A stretch of DNA of 64,000 bases, from assembly GCA_047495785.1 (NCBI GenBank), contig JBLDXI010000015.1, positions 2,790,001 to 2,854,000 of the forward strand. Direction: 5' to 3'. Shown piece after piece: positions 30,538 to 41,865 of this stretch. Each line of letters begins with the position of its first letter. Position 1 is the stretch's first letter. Origin of the DNA: Lepidodermella squamata. Taxonomy: Eukaryota > Gastrotricha. The notes under the pieces are model-generated. The model was not told where the DNA came from and searched no databases. It worked only from the letters and a program-made list of their open reading frames with translations. The translations under genes were made by a program, and so were the position numbers.

Positions 30538-33500
30538 TCAGCAAACACTTGACGGCGTATTCGGCGGCATTTGAAGGCCGGCTAGATAGGCCTCGAGCTG
30601 CTTGCGAAGGTGATCGCGCCAGAATATGTTGCGGCGCATCTGGTCTTCGACGAGGCGCCTCGCTCGCAGCCCGTCGCCGAAATCTCGAATTGTTGTGCGA
30701 GCGAAAACGTCGAATTCGTAGTATTTTGTCCGCGTGCTGAAATACCTGGCAATGTTCACGAACCAGGTCATAAATTTGATCGTTGGACCTCCAAAACTGA
30801 AAAAAATTCGAAATTGCAAAAATTATGGGCACATTTCCTTAATGATAAGTGATTGCCAAGTTTCAATTTTTTGAAATTTTAAAATTCTTGAAAATTAAAT
30901 TTTTTGGATAATGAAAATTCTAAAAATTAAAACTTTTTATTCAATATTCCCGAAATTTAATTTTTTTTTAATTTTAAGAATTTGAAAATATTGAAATTTC
31001 AGTAATTCCAAATTTTTTATTTTTTTTAATTTAAAAAATTTTGATTTCAATTTTTTCAATTTAATTTTTATAATTAATTGTTGAGGACGATTTTAGTTAA
31101 TTGGTTTTGATAAAATGCTTACTATGGCTTCAATTGTTCGAAATTATCTCTCGCCCAGTCCCACATGAAAGCGCGATGAGAGTGCGAGTTGACAGCATAC
31201 GTTGCCATGGTGAGAAAATCCGACGGGTTGTAGTCACCCGTGAATATTTTCTCCATCTCGTGGGCGATGTACGAAAAATGCTTCGTCCTCGCTATCGCAT
31301 AAGTTATCTCCTTCCGAACCTGCTTCAACACCGTCTGCTTCGAAATAGCCTGTAATTCAGCTATACCAGCCTCAGAGTCGTTTGTCTGGATGTAGGCGAT
31401 AAAAGTCGCTCGCCGAAGATCGCGATGAGCCGGCATTTCCCATTTTCGTGTTTTGTAATAGGTGTTTACGTAGCAAGGCGCATCGGTGCCAGGGTCGAAA
31501 AATAAACTCGCCTCGGCTAAAACTGATAGAATTCGCTTATAATTAGGATTAGCCGCCGCTTCAGGCCTCATCGATTGAATGTTGCGAAGCGCAATCAGTC
31601 GAGCGGAACGGATTGTTGTAGACATCCAGTCTCTGAATTTTTGGTACTGGGGAGAGTCCCACAGCATGTGGCTGAGGAATTTAGCTTGTGAAGTGAACGT
31701 ATCCCAAACCAACGGGTGGGTTTCTTTCGCGAGAAAACGGATTGTTCGGAAAGCTGTTTCGTATTTGAGCAGGCCGGCTTTGGCCAGCTCCAAGCAATCA
31801 TCGACTAGGCCAGCTCGGTCAATTGGTTCGAAAGCATTCTAAGGAGAAAAATTGCCATTAAAACTTTCGTAGCAATAAAAATTGGAAAATTACAATATCT
31901 TGAGCCAGTTTATCGCCAAATCTGTTTGGGAGAAAAAAACAAAAATCAGTGATAGGAAAAATATTCAAAATCTAAAGAAAATGAGAAAGATAATATATAA
32001 ATTCAACAAATCAAAGATTTGGGAATCCTAAATGGCTTAGCCAATTACACACCCAAAATTGACGGTTCCAGCCCGATAGTCATCATTATCATTATTCTAC
32101 GCCCGATCCTGATAAATAGATCTGATGATTGAGCGTATTTTGCATTAAGAGCGGCCAATTTAGTGTGCAGAGTCAAAATCGATATCAATTATCGATTAAA
32201 TCAATGGTTTTGCTGATTTTTTCGAAATTGGGTAAATTTAGTGGCGGAACTTCAGTTTTAGTAGTTAGGCTAACATTAATGCGTAAAAGTATGAAAATCG
32301 GTCAAAAAATCGCGATATCGATTTCAATTATCGATTTCACAAATCAGTGATTTCCCCATGGCCGTCTAGGAACCCACCATCGAATAGGTTTTCGACGTAG
32401 GTTAGGGCACCATGTGGATGAAATAAAAATTCCTAGGATCAGGGAGGGCATCAGGGAGTCCGAATATGTACAACTAAAACTAAGGTTCCAGCACCAAATT
32501 AAAGCGGCCTGGCACTAAATTACCCATATTCTTTGCGATTTCGGCATTTTCGGGTTTTAATAGTAGCTGATGCCCTCCCTGATCCTAGGAATTTTTATTT
32601 CATCCACACGGTGCCCTAAGCTACGTAGAAAAACTATCGATGTTGGGTTCCAAGACAGCTGATATCGGGAAAATCACTGATTTGTGAAATCGATAATTGG
32701 AATCGATGTCAGCTCCATAACATGAAGTATAATTCGTAAAGTGACCACTCGTAGCGCGAAATGCGCGTATTATGAAGGTCTATCGGTTAGGAATGAGATA
32801 ACAAAACGTTGAGTTTCTAGTGAAGACTAGATATAGTTTGAAAACCATATTTTCGGAAAATCTACCGCTGGAACCCTAAATTTGGGGTGCCAGCTTGCCA
32901 CACCCATTATTAATTTCTATTTTGAACAATTACGATACTAGAAATTCTCCTACAATTTTTTAAAATTAGGCGAAATTCCGAAAATTTTACTTTTCCCACA
33001 TGGCGACAGGATAGTTCACTCGAAGAAAAGCAGTTTGGTTGATATTGAGTTTCGTTTCCTGCGGCAACTGGCCGGGCATCCGAAGCGTAAAAGTCGCCCT
33101 ATCCGGCGGAAACCACTCCGTTCTAATAGCTCCACTTGGTTCTCGAATATTCAACGGAATCCACCACTTTCGACCCGCCATCGCCAACGCATCACCACTC
33201 GGCTTCCCGTCAAACTTATCCGGATGCCATTGCGGGAGGATGAACGGCTCCTGGCGCAGAACCAGCTCCTCGCCTCCCGCCCCGAGTTGGACGTCAACCA
33301 ACGGGAAGCCTTTCTGTTCAACCCAGGTAGACATAACCTGGCTGACGTTGACACTCGTGTATTCCCGACCTAAGGCTGCCCATAAATCGGAAGTTTTCGC
33401 GTTTTTATACTGAAAAGTTTGCATGTAATCCTGAATTCCAGCCTTAAACTTGCCAGGCCCCATTGAGTTGACCAGCATTCGGATAATAGTCGATCCTTTC

Positions 33501-35595
33501 ATGTAGGTTATCGAGTCGAAAGCTGAGCTGATATCGTTCCTGGACTTGATTTCGAGAAATCGAATCGGCCGGCTTGATCTGTAAGCGTCGTCTGATATGG
33601 CGCCTAGATAGTCGTAGTACTCCTCACTATCGACCAATCGACCGACGTTTATCGAGGCTGTGAATTCCATGAAGGACGCGAAGCCTTCATTTAGCCAGAG
33701 GTCTTCCCACCAGTCCATGGTGACAAGGTTTCCGAACCACTGATGGGCCAATTCGTGAGCAATAACTCCTACAACATGGTCTCGATCAACTTCCGTTGTA
33801 TCATTGGTCACTAGAAGAGCTGAAATTGAAAAGAAATTAAATTTTTGAAATTGAAAATTAAGTACATACTGGAATTAAATTTTTCAAAATTTCAAAATTT
33901 TAAATTTAAATTAGCTTTTTTGAAATTTAAAAATTTGAATCGAGATTTTTGAAATTTTCAACTTTAAAATTTAAATTCGATGGAATTCAAAATTTTCAAT
34001 TTTTCAAATTTTTTTAATTCGAATTTTTACGAATTTTGGAATTGAGCATTTGAAATTATTTTGAATTCAAATAAAATTGCAAAGTTTACCCTCCTCTCTG
34101 AAGCTAATCAAGCCCCAGTTTTCCATCGCAGTCCATCTGAACTGAGGATAGACGACAAAGTCCAATTTCGGCAGAGGGTACCGGACGGCGAAAAATCGCT
34201 GCATCCAATCAACAATTTTCACAATAATTTCCTGCGAATACTTCGTTTGCTCCAACGCGTAGTCTGGCGCATAGACCGATATTGGCAGGTTCGACTCAGC
34301 GGTGCGAATGGCCGGCAGACTAGCGAACTGGCCGACGACGAAACAGACCAGGTAGGTCGACATTGGAACAGGGGTTCGGTGGAAACGGGTTGTGATCATA
34401 TCGGGATCAGCCGGGTCGGGGGTTATTGAAGCTTCGGGCATGTTTGACAGGGCTTTGAAGTCGCGCTTATGGCGAATGCTCAGCGTGAACAGGGCTTTCA
34501 TATTCGGCTCATCAAAGCAAGGAAAAGCTCGGCGAGCATCGAGAGGTTCAAACTGGGTCATTACCACAAATCTGTATAAATAAATTCATAAATGAAATAT
34601 TTTTTTATATTTAATTAATAAATTTCAAATTTCAAATTTTTTAATATTTCAATTTTTAAAAATTTTGATTTGTAAATCGAACTCACAATTTTTTGCCAGT
34701 TGTAGGGTGTTTAAAGTAGCTTTTGTAGAAACCCTCCGAAGCCGAGGTCAAATTGCCGGCGAAGCTCATCTTAATCTCAATATTAGAATCCTTCTTCAAC
34801 CTCGACCTCAGTTCGATGACGAAATACTGATAAGGCTCGAAAATAAAAGTTTTCCTAATCGCAGGCGCTGTCTGCTGGACACCATCGCCGGTGTTCGCGT
34901 AACTAACGGCAACGTTCGAAATATTCAAATCAGCAACATGTAGGATAACCATCCGCGTCGCTGTTTGAACATTCGCTTCGATGGTAACATTCCCATCGAA
35001 CGTTTTCTCGTCATCCGTGTAGAAATGCGGATTCAGCGTTATGTCGTAGTGTTTAGGAAAAATGTGGCGAGGCAGGCGGAAATGCGTCCACGGCTTGTTG
35101 GGTTCATATTCAACCGTCAGCTGGCCATCAGCGCCTTCGACGCCGTCACTGGTTTTCGCCGATTTGACCCCGGTTTTATTGCACGAGCGAGACGGCCCCA
35201 GACCGGCTGCGAGGCCAACAATCAGCAGCACAATTGCAAAAACTGAGGGAAAAATAGGAACAAATATAAAATACTCAGCAATAATTTTAAGGCTGATTGC
35301 TGATTTCTGCAATTTGATTATGATTTTAGATAATTCTAAACCTTTATTTAATTTTTTGAGAATTATTTTATGCTTGAATATCGTGAAAATAAGACAAAAA
35401 CTTACCGACAATGATCAGCAGTATGCCACGATAGCTCATATCAGCCCGCCGGCCCAAGTATTTCGAAACGCTCTCCTGATAGGCCGCTAATCGCTCCTCG
35501 AGGCGCGCTATCACCCCGGTACCACCGGCCTTCTCCATCGGCGTGGCCTGACCCAGCCCAGGGTCATTGGGATTGTGGGCTTTTTCGTTACTCAT
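30538..35595 (-). CDS. M1-family aminopeptidase (aminopeptidase N type), type II membrane protein
   Basis: A zinc metallopeptidase removing N-terminal residues from peptides at the cell surface. Seven exons (35595-35406, 35242-34687, 34571-34090, 33819-32991, 31921-31894, 31838-31123, 30796-30538) total 3060 nt, so 1019 residues, with consistent phases. A short cytoplasmic tail is followed by a signal-anchor TM (about 57-79). Then come the M1 N-domain (LPRHIFPKHYDITL), an exopeptidase motif TAMEN at 396-400 (usual form GAMEN), and zinc site HELAHQ at 431-436 with E454 in NEGFA. The ERAP1-like C-terminal helical domain includes RAGLVDDCLELAKAG. The 28-nt exon 31894-31921 (FGDKLAQDI) is needed to keep the frame. 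The Gly-to-Thr change in the GAMEN motif is unusual. Intron 4 hosts a large inverted repeat. Confidence 0.96.
32310..32712. repeat. ~400-bp inverted-repeat element in aminopeptidase intron 4
   Basis: Arms of about 145 bp (32310-32455 and 32566-32712) are inverted copies sharing ATCCTAGGAATTTTTATTTC, TTAGGGCACC and AATCACTGATTTGT. The 110-bp centre is unique. No gene. Fragments of the outer arm (AATCACTGATTTGTRAAATCGAT) occur at about 24890-24925 in an OGDH intron and 49650-49700 in a PLP-enzyme intron, so it is a dispersed family. Confidence 0.75.
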
Positions 35596-36636
35596 CGCTT
35601 GAACAGCACTGCCGAATCATATAATAATCCATCCAGGTACAACAGGCGAAAGTAATTAACAGCAATAATAAAATCCTGTGAGCCGTAGTGTTGTCCGTAA
35701 TGCTCGACTTGCGTTTTTTTCGCCAGGAATTCCGCGGTCGGTTGATTTTTTCGTCGCTCAAAAAACCGGCGTAGTTTTATTATTGACCAACGACCGACGA
35801 GTTTTAATAATCATCGACAGCATTTGTTATAATAATGATACTAGCGGCGAGTATGTATTTATTACAATGTTTTGAATATCATGATACCCATGATAAAGTG
35901 CACTGTCTAAATGCCGGTATGATATACCTACAGGTGTTTAAGGCAGATTTCGCCAACTGACATTCAAAATTGGAATTTTCGAAATTATTTGACAATGTTC
36001 GCTACTCTGATTTTATTAAAGAGCAAGAGTAGACAATTCGATTGATATATGACTTCAAATAACTTTTTAAAAATAGTTAAACGCCGTTTTTCACTTGATA
36101 AAGGTGCGCGCACTTTGAAAATAAACGCACGCGCACTAATCACACGCGCGAGTGAGCGAAAAAGAGCGATGAGTGAGGCGCGCGCGCGTTATGCCTGCGT
36201 CGCTATGGCGCCATCAGCGTGTGTAACAACTATAAAACCGCTAACGGTCATTAATACACTACCCTGCAGCCTGTCAGTAGCTCACGTAGTAAATTGGTGC
36301 TCTTAAGGTGGATTTTTATGACTCCAAAGAAGCACTATACGATCATGGAGTACATTATGATGATGGCGATGTTAATAATAGCAATTTACGATATAATCGC
36401 CGGAATGATGAACCGAAGCGCCATTTTATTATCTTCGGTGGGAACGATTTTATAGGATTGATGGTATTTCCTTTGTGTCCGCAGAATGAGAACTTCACCC
36501 TAATTTTTGATCAATAAGTTTTACGCTGATTTCTCATGAGCATCATAAAAGCTGTTTTATTAGATGATACAAAATAAAATAGGAAATGTGTACGAAAAAA
36601 TGTATTAAAGAATGTCAATTGTCATAGTTCAGCCAT
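35596..36636. other. Intergenic region above the aminopeptidase
   Basis: No gene supported. A purine/pyrimidine-alternating GCGCGC-rich stretch occurs at 36105-36195. The sequence just above 35595 is the probable aminopeptidase promoter side, with no clear TATA box. Confidence 0.3.
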
Positions 36637-37272
36637 TTAAGCCTCCTTTATAGCTGGTTCTTTATTCCAAGGATTTCGGCAGGTAGAAGCTAAATAAACC
36701 GGAATCCTGTCCCAGAACCAGCTTCCAGCCTTGCAATACGATACGAAAACCACATCGCGACCGCCAACGCAGCAATAACTCGCGCTCCTCGAGGCAGGGC
36801 GGTCAGAATTCGCTGCCGTAACATTCGTACCGCAAATTCGCAAAAGACCCGGAGCTCTTAGGGGGAGGCCACATAACGAATTAAGGCTATCCATGACATT
36901 GGCAGCCGTAGTTCGTCTGGGTTGTTGGGTAGGTCTTGTCACGCAGAAATTCTTAGCGTTTAACGGAATCGTCGACCATTGACCGCCGTTGCTACTACAG
37001 GTGGAGGAGGCTGAGGAAACCATGGACGTTTCCCCGCAGCAGTATGAAGCCACGTGTATGACTTCATCGCCTGTTTGGCTGCCAGTCTGGCCTCTGATCG
37101 GGGTTCGCTGGTTCAAACTGCACAACCGCATGCCAGCAGGTGGATCAGGAACGCTGGAGAGGCATCCGCTCTCCGATGCCTCATCAGCCACTGCGAAATG
37201 GGCCGATGCGAAAATCGTCAACAAAAAAGCCACAGAAAATTTTAACTCCATTTTTCGGGGGAGAAAGAACAT
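36637..37272 (-). CDS. Secreted protein with two copies of a six-cysteine module
   Basis: A single frame of 211 residues. Met8 starts a good signal peptide (hydrophobic to about 29, VADEA). The mature part holds two related modules. Module 1 has Cys 37, 51, 78, 79, 92 and 110; module 2 has Cys 134, 147, 167, 168, 180 and 198. Spacing is C-x13-C-x26-CC-x12-C-x17-C and C-x12-C-x19-CC-x11-C-x17-C. Both contain ASYCC before the double cysteine and a Trp plus Ile-Pro (WSTIP / WDRIP) before the last Cys. A Thr/Pro/Arg linker joins them. I do not recognise the family, so no function is claimed. The even cysteine number implies three disulphides per module. Confidence 0.8.
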   Translation of the reverse strand: MFFLPRKMELKFSVAFLLTIFASAHFAVADEASESGCLSSVPDPPAGMRLCSLNQRTPIRGQTGSQTGDEVIHVASYCCGETSMVSSASSTCSSNGGQWSTIPLNAKNFCVTRPTQQPRRTTAANVMDSLNSLCGLPLRAPGLLRICGTNVTAANSDRPASRSASYCCVGGRDVVFVSYCKAGSWFWDRIPVYLASTCRNPWNKEPAIKEA

Positions 37273-38421
37273 ACACGATAGTATTTTTTATTAGGTAAAC
37301 AATAATGATGAATGACTGCGTTTTTTGCGGCTTATGAACTCTAGCGTGCAACGGGGTGACAAGTTCACGAAGATGAACGCGTGATTGCGTGGAATTTTAC
37401 AGCCTGTTGTTTTGTTTTCCTCATTATCGCTGCCAATATTTGTCTTAGGCTTTAATTGCCGCAGAAAATTCTTGGCACGGGTTTGAGGTAAACAACTAAA
37501 TTAATGCTGATGAAAATGTTACACTTGTTTCACCTGATTTTTCTTGAGATTCTACGTCACCTGAGCGGAACAGCAAGGGGGCATGTCTCTTTTAAAAGTC
37601 CATAATCTCCCCGCATGGGGAACACCGACTGCAGACATCAGTGGCATATAGCTTCCTTCCGACCCTTAACATGTGAGCTTCAATGCCACTCCTCGTAGTC
37701 ATATATACAGAGATACAAAATTCAAAGTCGCCGAGGACAACAATAGCAGCATTTTCGAGGTTGCTGATCGATTGATTGAAGATTCAAAAAAAACGATCTA
37801 GGATGAGCGGAACATTTATTAGACGGCGTTCGAAAGTCGCAAATTGCGAGAACTTCGAGGCTGAATAATGAATGATGATCCGCATATACCCAGCTTAGTT
37901 CAGCAGCACCCTGGAAATTTACGCGCGAGGTGAGCCCTTAACCCACATTGACGCATACGTGCTGCAATCATTAGCCATATTGCATTGCGAGGCACACGTT
38001 GATAAACTGTCACGCATAATAATATTGCGCAAGCACGTGAAGACATGTGATAAAAAACGAAAAGGAAAGATTTTTAATTTGATGTTATTTGAATCTTCAG
38101 GCGAGGGAGAAATTCCGGCGAATTTTGTATTTGAACCAGCCTATATAAGATAAGCATTGACCTATTTCTTTACCTCTTAGTTTTTTAGTCATTTGCCTGA
38201 AGGACAAAAATCATGATTCTTTCAATTCGGAGTCTTTTACTTCTTCCTTTAATTTGAGCTTGGAGCATTTTGAGATCACTCGTTATTATTCGAGTGTTTC
38301 CGACATTGAACCTGACGTCCATTTGTTTGATGTGTCCTCACTTCTCACCCACGCGTAGTATTTCAAATTTCAATTTCTCACTTTGTCAATAGCGCAACTA
38401 CATTTTACGAGTATCGAACTC
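37273..38421. promoter_or_regulatory. Shared upstream region of a divergent gene pair
   Basis: The cysteine-rich gene starts leftward at 37272 and the globin gene rightward at 38422, so this 1.15-kb stretch carries both promoters. Near 38140-38155 is TATATAAGATAAGC, a TATA-like plus GATA-type site, about 270 bp from the globin ATG. No other gene is seen. Confidence 0.35.
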
Positions 38422-39486
38422 ATGGGGAATCTTGTTTTCAAAGCAAGCAAAAATGCACCAACAAGCCAAAGCCCAACTGCTGGAGAAGTTGAAGATGTCT
38501 TCGAGACAAACGTAAGCTTATTGCCGAATTTCTTATACAAATAATTCAGATTTTTTTATTAGTCACGCCCAAAGCTTGAACTGACAGAAGACGAGCGTCA
38601 GATTATCATCAAAACTTGGCAAGGAATAGTTAATAAGGACACGAATGAACATCATGTTTCACGTATCGGTGTTCGCATTTTCAACGTTATGCTCGTCAGG
38701 CCCGATATCAGGGCCCTATTCCCATTCAGCCATTTGAGCTTCGAATCTATGCAAAACGATGCGCTGTTCAAATGTAATATTTTCATCCTACGCTTTTGAC
38801 CTACTAAATCACGCATGTTCGCAATAATTACTTTGCAGCTCACGCATCGAGATTCGTGCAGGTCATCGCGACTGTTGTCGACGACATGGCTAATGATGAG
38901 CGTCAGAAAGCTAAGCCGGATTACAAACCTGGAGATGGCACGTGGCGAGTGGGAATGCTACTGCGAACACTCGGAAAAAGTCACACCGCACACAAGCAAT
39001 TATCGGTAAAAATATAGATAAAAACTCCTCCTTAATTATTTTTACTTCTTTTTTTTAAAGCTGACCGCTTTCAAGGAGGTTGCTGACACAACAGCCCCAG
39101 CTGCTATGTTATCAGTCTGGCAAATCGAAGTTGGAGAAGAAAATTGGTCTACCGAAGTTTCCCTGGCTTGGAATTCGCTTTTCTATCAAATTATTCATCA
39201 AGTCTATGTCGGTTTTGCGACAGCGATGGACGACAGGCAATTCCCTAATAGCCCCAAAAAACGAATCAACAGCGCCCCAAGCAACAGTGTCCCAAAGCCT
39301 AGCCGCAAAATTGGCCCTGAAGAACAGCTGAAGACAGTTAGCAGGTCCTTTGAGAGTACCGATATAGAGTCGAACAAGAGCGAAAATTTAACGTCAAACA
39401 ACGCTGATCGATTCATTTTTCGTCTTTTGAGGTGGTTTTTCTGGCGAGCTACGCCGAAGAAAGCGGCGAGTGTCGAGAGATATTAA
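38422..39486 (+). CDS. Globin with possible N-myristoylation signal
   Basis: Four exons (38422-38511, 38563-38773, 38839-39005, 39061-39486) join in phase to 297 residues. The globin fold starts around residue 35 (LTEDERQIIIKTWQGI). LFPF is near the CD corner, HASRFVQ supplies the distal His at E7, and RTLGKSHTAHKQL supplies the proximal His at F8. A 30-residue N-terminal extension begins MGNLVFKAS, a plausible N-myristoylation signal, and a basic/Ser-rich tail of about 90 residues follows the fold. This layout is like globin-X/neuroglobin-type membrane-associated globins rather than oxygen stores. A poly(A) signal AATAAA is at 39546-39551. A related globin follows 1.5 kb downstream. Confidence 0.9.
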
Positions 39487-40975
39487 CTTGATCAATCAGG
39501 TCGTCGAGACATCACTTTCTATCAGTTAATGTTTTCGTGTGGTTCAATAAACGCTGATTAACGCTTTTGAACCTTAATTGCTTATGTATACTTATAGATT
39601 AAAATTTCCAAGAGCTCAAATTTCGTTCAAAAATTAAAGTAAACTTGTTTGAAGACACCAATCTTGATAATTGGAATTATCGGTCAAGAACAGCTTAGTA
39701 AAGTTGTCGCATTGAACTCTATCTTTCCAACAGGAAATTGTACGCGGTGTAAAATATCAAACAAGTTTTCTTTATTATAGCGTAATAGCTGAGAATTCAG
39801 AATGAAAGGCGAGGTCGGTGGTTACTCTCAGCATGGAGGCGTTTTCCTGCGTTTAATAGATCATTTTCGGTTCGACTCACTTTACTCACCGCTTTGTTCG
39901 ATTTCAGACGAAAGGGCGGAGTAAGGTGACTATGGTGACTGGAAATAGGTGACTGGATGCGAAATATGTTCTCTCGATCTCTTTTGCTTGTTTAGTGTTA
40001 AAGAAATTCAAAAGAATTTATATCGCAAAATAGCATTGGTTCAGATTTCTTCAGGATATTATTGCTATCAAGTGGATAGGCTGAGAACTATCCGCGTTGG
40101 CATTTCTCCTAATAGCCCTTTTTAGGGTCTCGAATTTCTAAATCCCAAGCCATAACGTGCCCAAGGACTGAGCTCTAAAGCTTCATTTAAAATTTAACAT
40201 AAATTCAAGGTTGAGCCAAGGAATTTCTGGGCTTATTAGATACAAGCGATGCAAAATCAGATCGAATATCGTGGGTGGGCGACAGAATGACTTGCCTACA
40301 ATAGAAACAGATGGCTGCGGACAGAAAAAAACTGGAATTAGCTTTTTCTGGTGATCGGGCACACGAAGATGCAAAAGAGTTAGTTTCACGCCATTTATTT
40401 CTATTATTAGTTCCGTCGCCAGCCCCGCGATATAATTACCTACTCATTTATCAAATGAATCGAAATGAATCCAAGTGAATAATGTTGTCTTATATATCAA
40501 GAGACATTCAGATATTCGAAGCCCAATGTTAAGCTTAACTTCGGCCATCGAAATAACAACTGCTCGCTGTAAAAAGGTTGAAGAATTGTTTCCTAAAGCC
40601 GGACATGAGTATTTTACCGGTTGCGTGGTTGACGCTGATTAGGGCAATATTAAAATGAATTACCTATAGCTACAGATTAAACAGTGAAATGAAATAGTAA
40701 CTCAGCAGTTTTGAGGCTTCAAATCCTAAAAATGCGTATTTTTTCAAATTACACCTGAGACAGCCGGTGAAGCCATATGACTTCCGGACATGATGAATCT
40801 CGTATATTCACAAAAACAAAAGTCATTGAATTTTATCTACCCGGTAGAATAACTTGATGAGTGCATTTCTCTGCTGTTTCTCAAAGCCTTCGGGTAAGGT
40901 CGAGCCCACAAATAAAGAAATTTCCCCGGTAATTATTGGGATATCTTAATATGGACATTAGTTAGTCTTTTTCAG
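39487..40975 (+). other. Region between the two globins; first exon of the second not located
   Basis: The second globin must begin here, but no convincing first exon was found. An ATG at 40526 opens a 17-codon frame ending before a GT, yet the donor is weak. No other gene was seen. Confidence 0.3.
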
Positions 40976-41734
40976 ATCTCAAATTTATCTGCCGAAGATC
41001 GCAAGCTTATAGCCTCGACGTGGCGACGGATAAATTACGATTTTACGTCTCGAGGAATTCGGGTTTTTGAAATCATTTTGCGAATCCCAGAGCTCAAACA
41101 GCTTTTCCCCTTCCGGCATCTTTCTGGCGATGCTTTGCGGCAAAACGCCCTATTTCGAGCTCATTCCAGCCGCTTTGTTCAATCAGTCTCTGCCGTGGTC
41201 GAAGAGCTGGAGGCTACTAAGGGCCATGCGGCTAATAACGACCCGTTGAAGCCGATGAATGACTGGAAAATCGGTCACTTACTTCACGGACTAGGCCATG
41301 CGCATGCTGAAATCAGCAATTTATCGGTAAGATTTCTCAACACAAAATAATCAGCCTTAATATTTATTTTTCTTCAGCCTGCAATGTTTAGGGACGTTGG
41401 AAAAAAGGCGGCTATTGAAGGTCTTGTTACAGTTTGGTCGGATGATTTAGGAACGCATTGGACACCGGATGTTGAGAAGGCTTGGACGAAACTTTTCGAC
41501 GCAATCATCACTGAAATGTATCGCGGCATGGAGGAAGCTACTGCCGCGAAAGCTTTGCAGCCCCCGGAGGAGAAAACTCGAGCTAAAAGCATGGGCAACG
41601 GTGTTGGAGCTTCGATCGCTTCTGTTCTTGGAAGAATGGGTAGCACGAAGGACAAAAGCCGGGCTAATCGGCATCAGGGTAGAAATTCGTTGAGTGAGTC
41701 AAACCTGGCTAAGCTGCCACCGAAGCGCCCTTGA
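40976..41734 (+). CDS. Second globin (5' exon unknown)
   Basis: After a TTTTTCAG acceptor at 40975, exons 40976-41326 and 41378-41734 encode ISNLSAEDRKLIASTWRRI and then a complete globin fold. LFPFRHLSGDAL is at the CD corner, HSSRFVQ holds the distal His, and HGLGHAHAEISNL holds the proximal His. A tail of about 60 residues rich in Lys/Ser/Arg follows. The intron after NLS (41327-41377) is at the same place as in the upstream globin (39006-39060), whereas the intron before HASRF is absent. That supports a tandem duplication with intron loss or gain. The 5' end is incomplete. AATAAA near 41833 may end the transcript; the convergent EB gene stops at 41866. Confidence 0.85.
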
Positions 41735-41865
41735 AGAGGGAATGTAACAGAATCAGGATAGCACCTAACTTATTTGATGTTTAAGGCGAGAGAGCAGGTA
41801 TTAAACCTAATAGGATATGTTCATATTGCTTGAATAAATAAGAAGTTTCCGAAACGTTGGATGTG

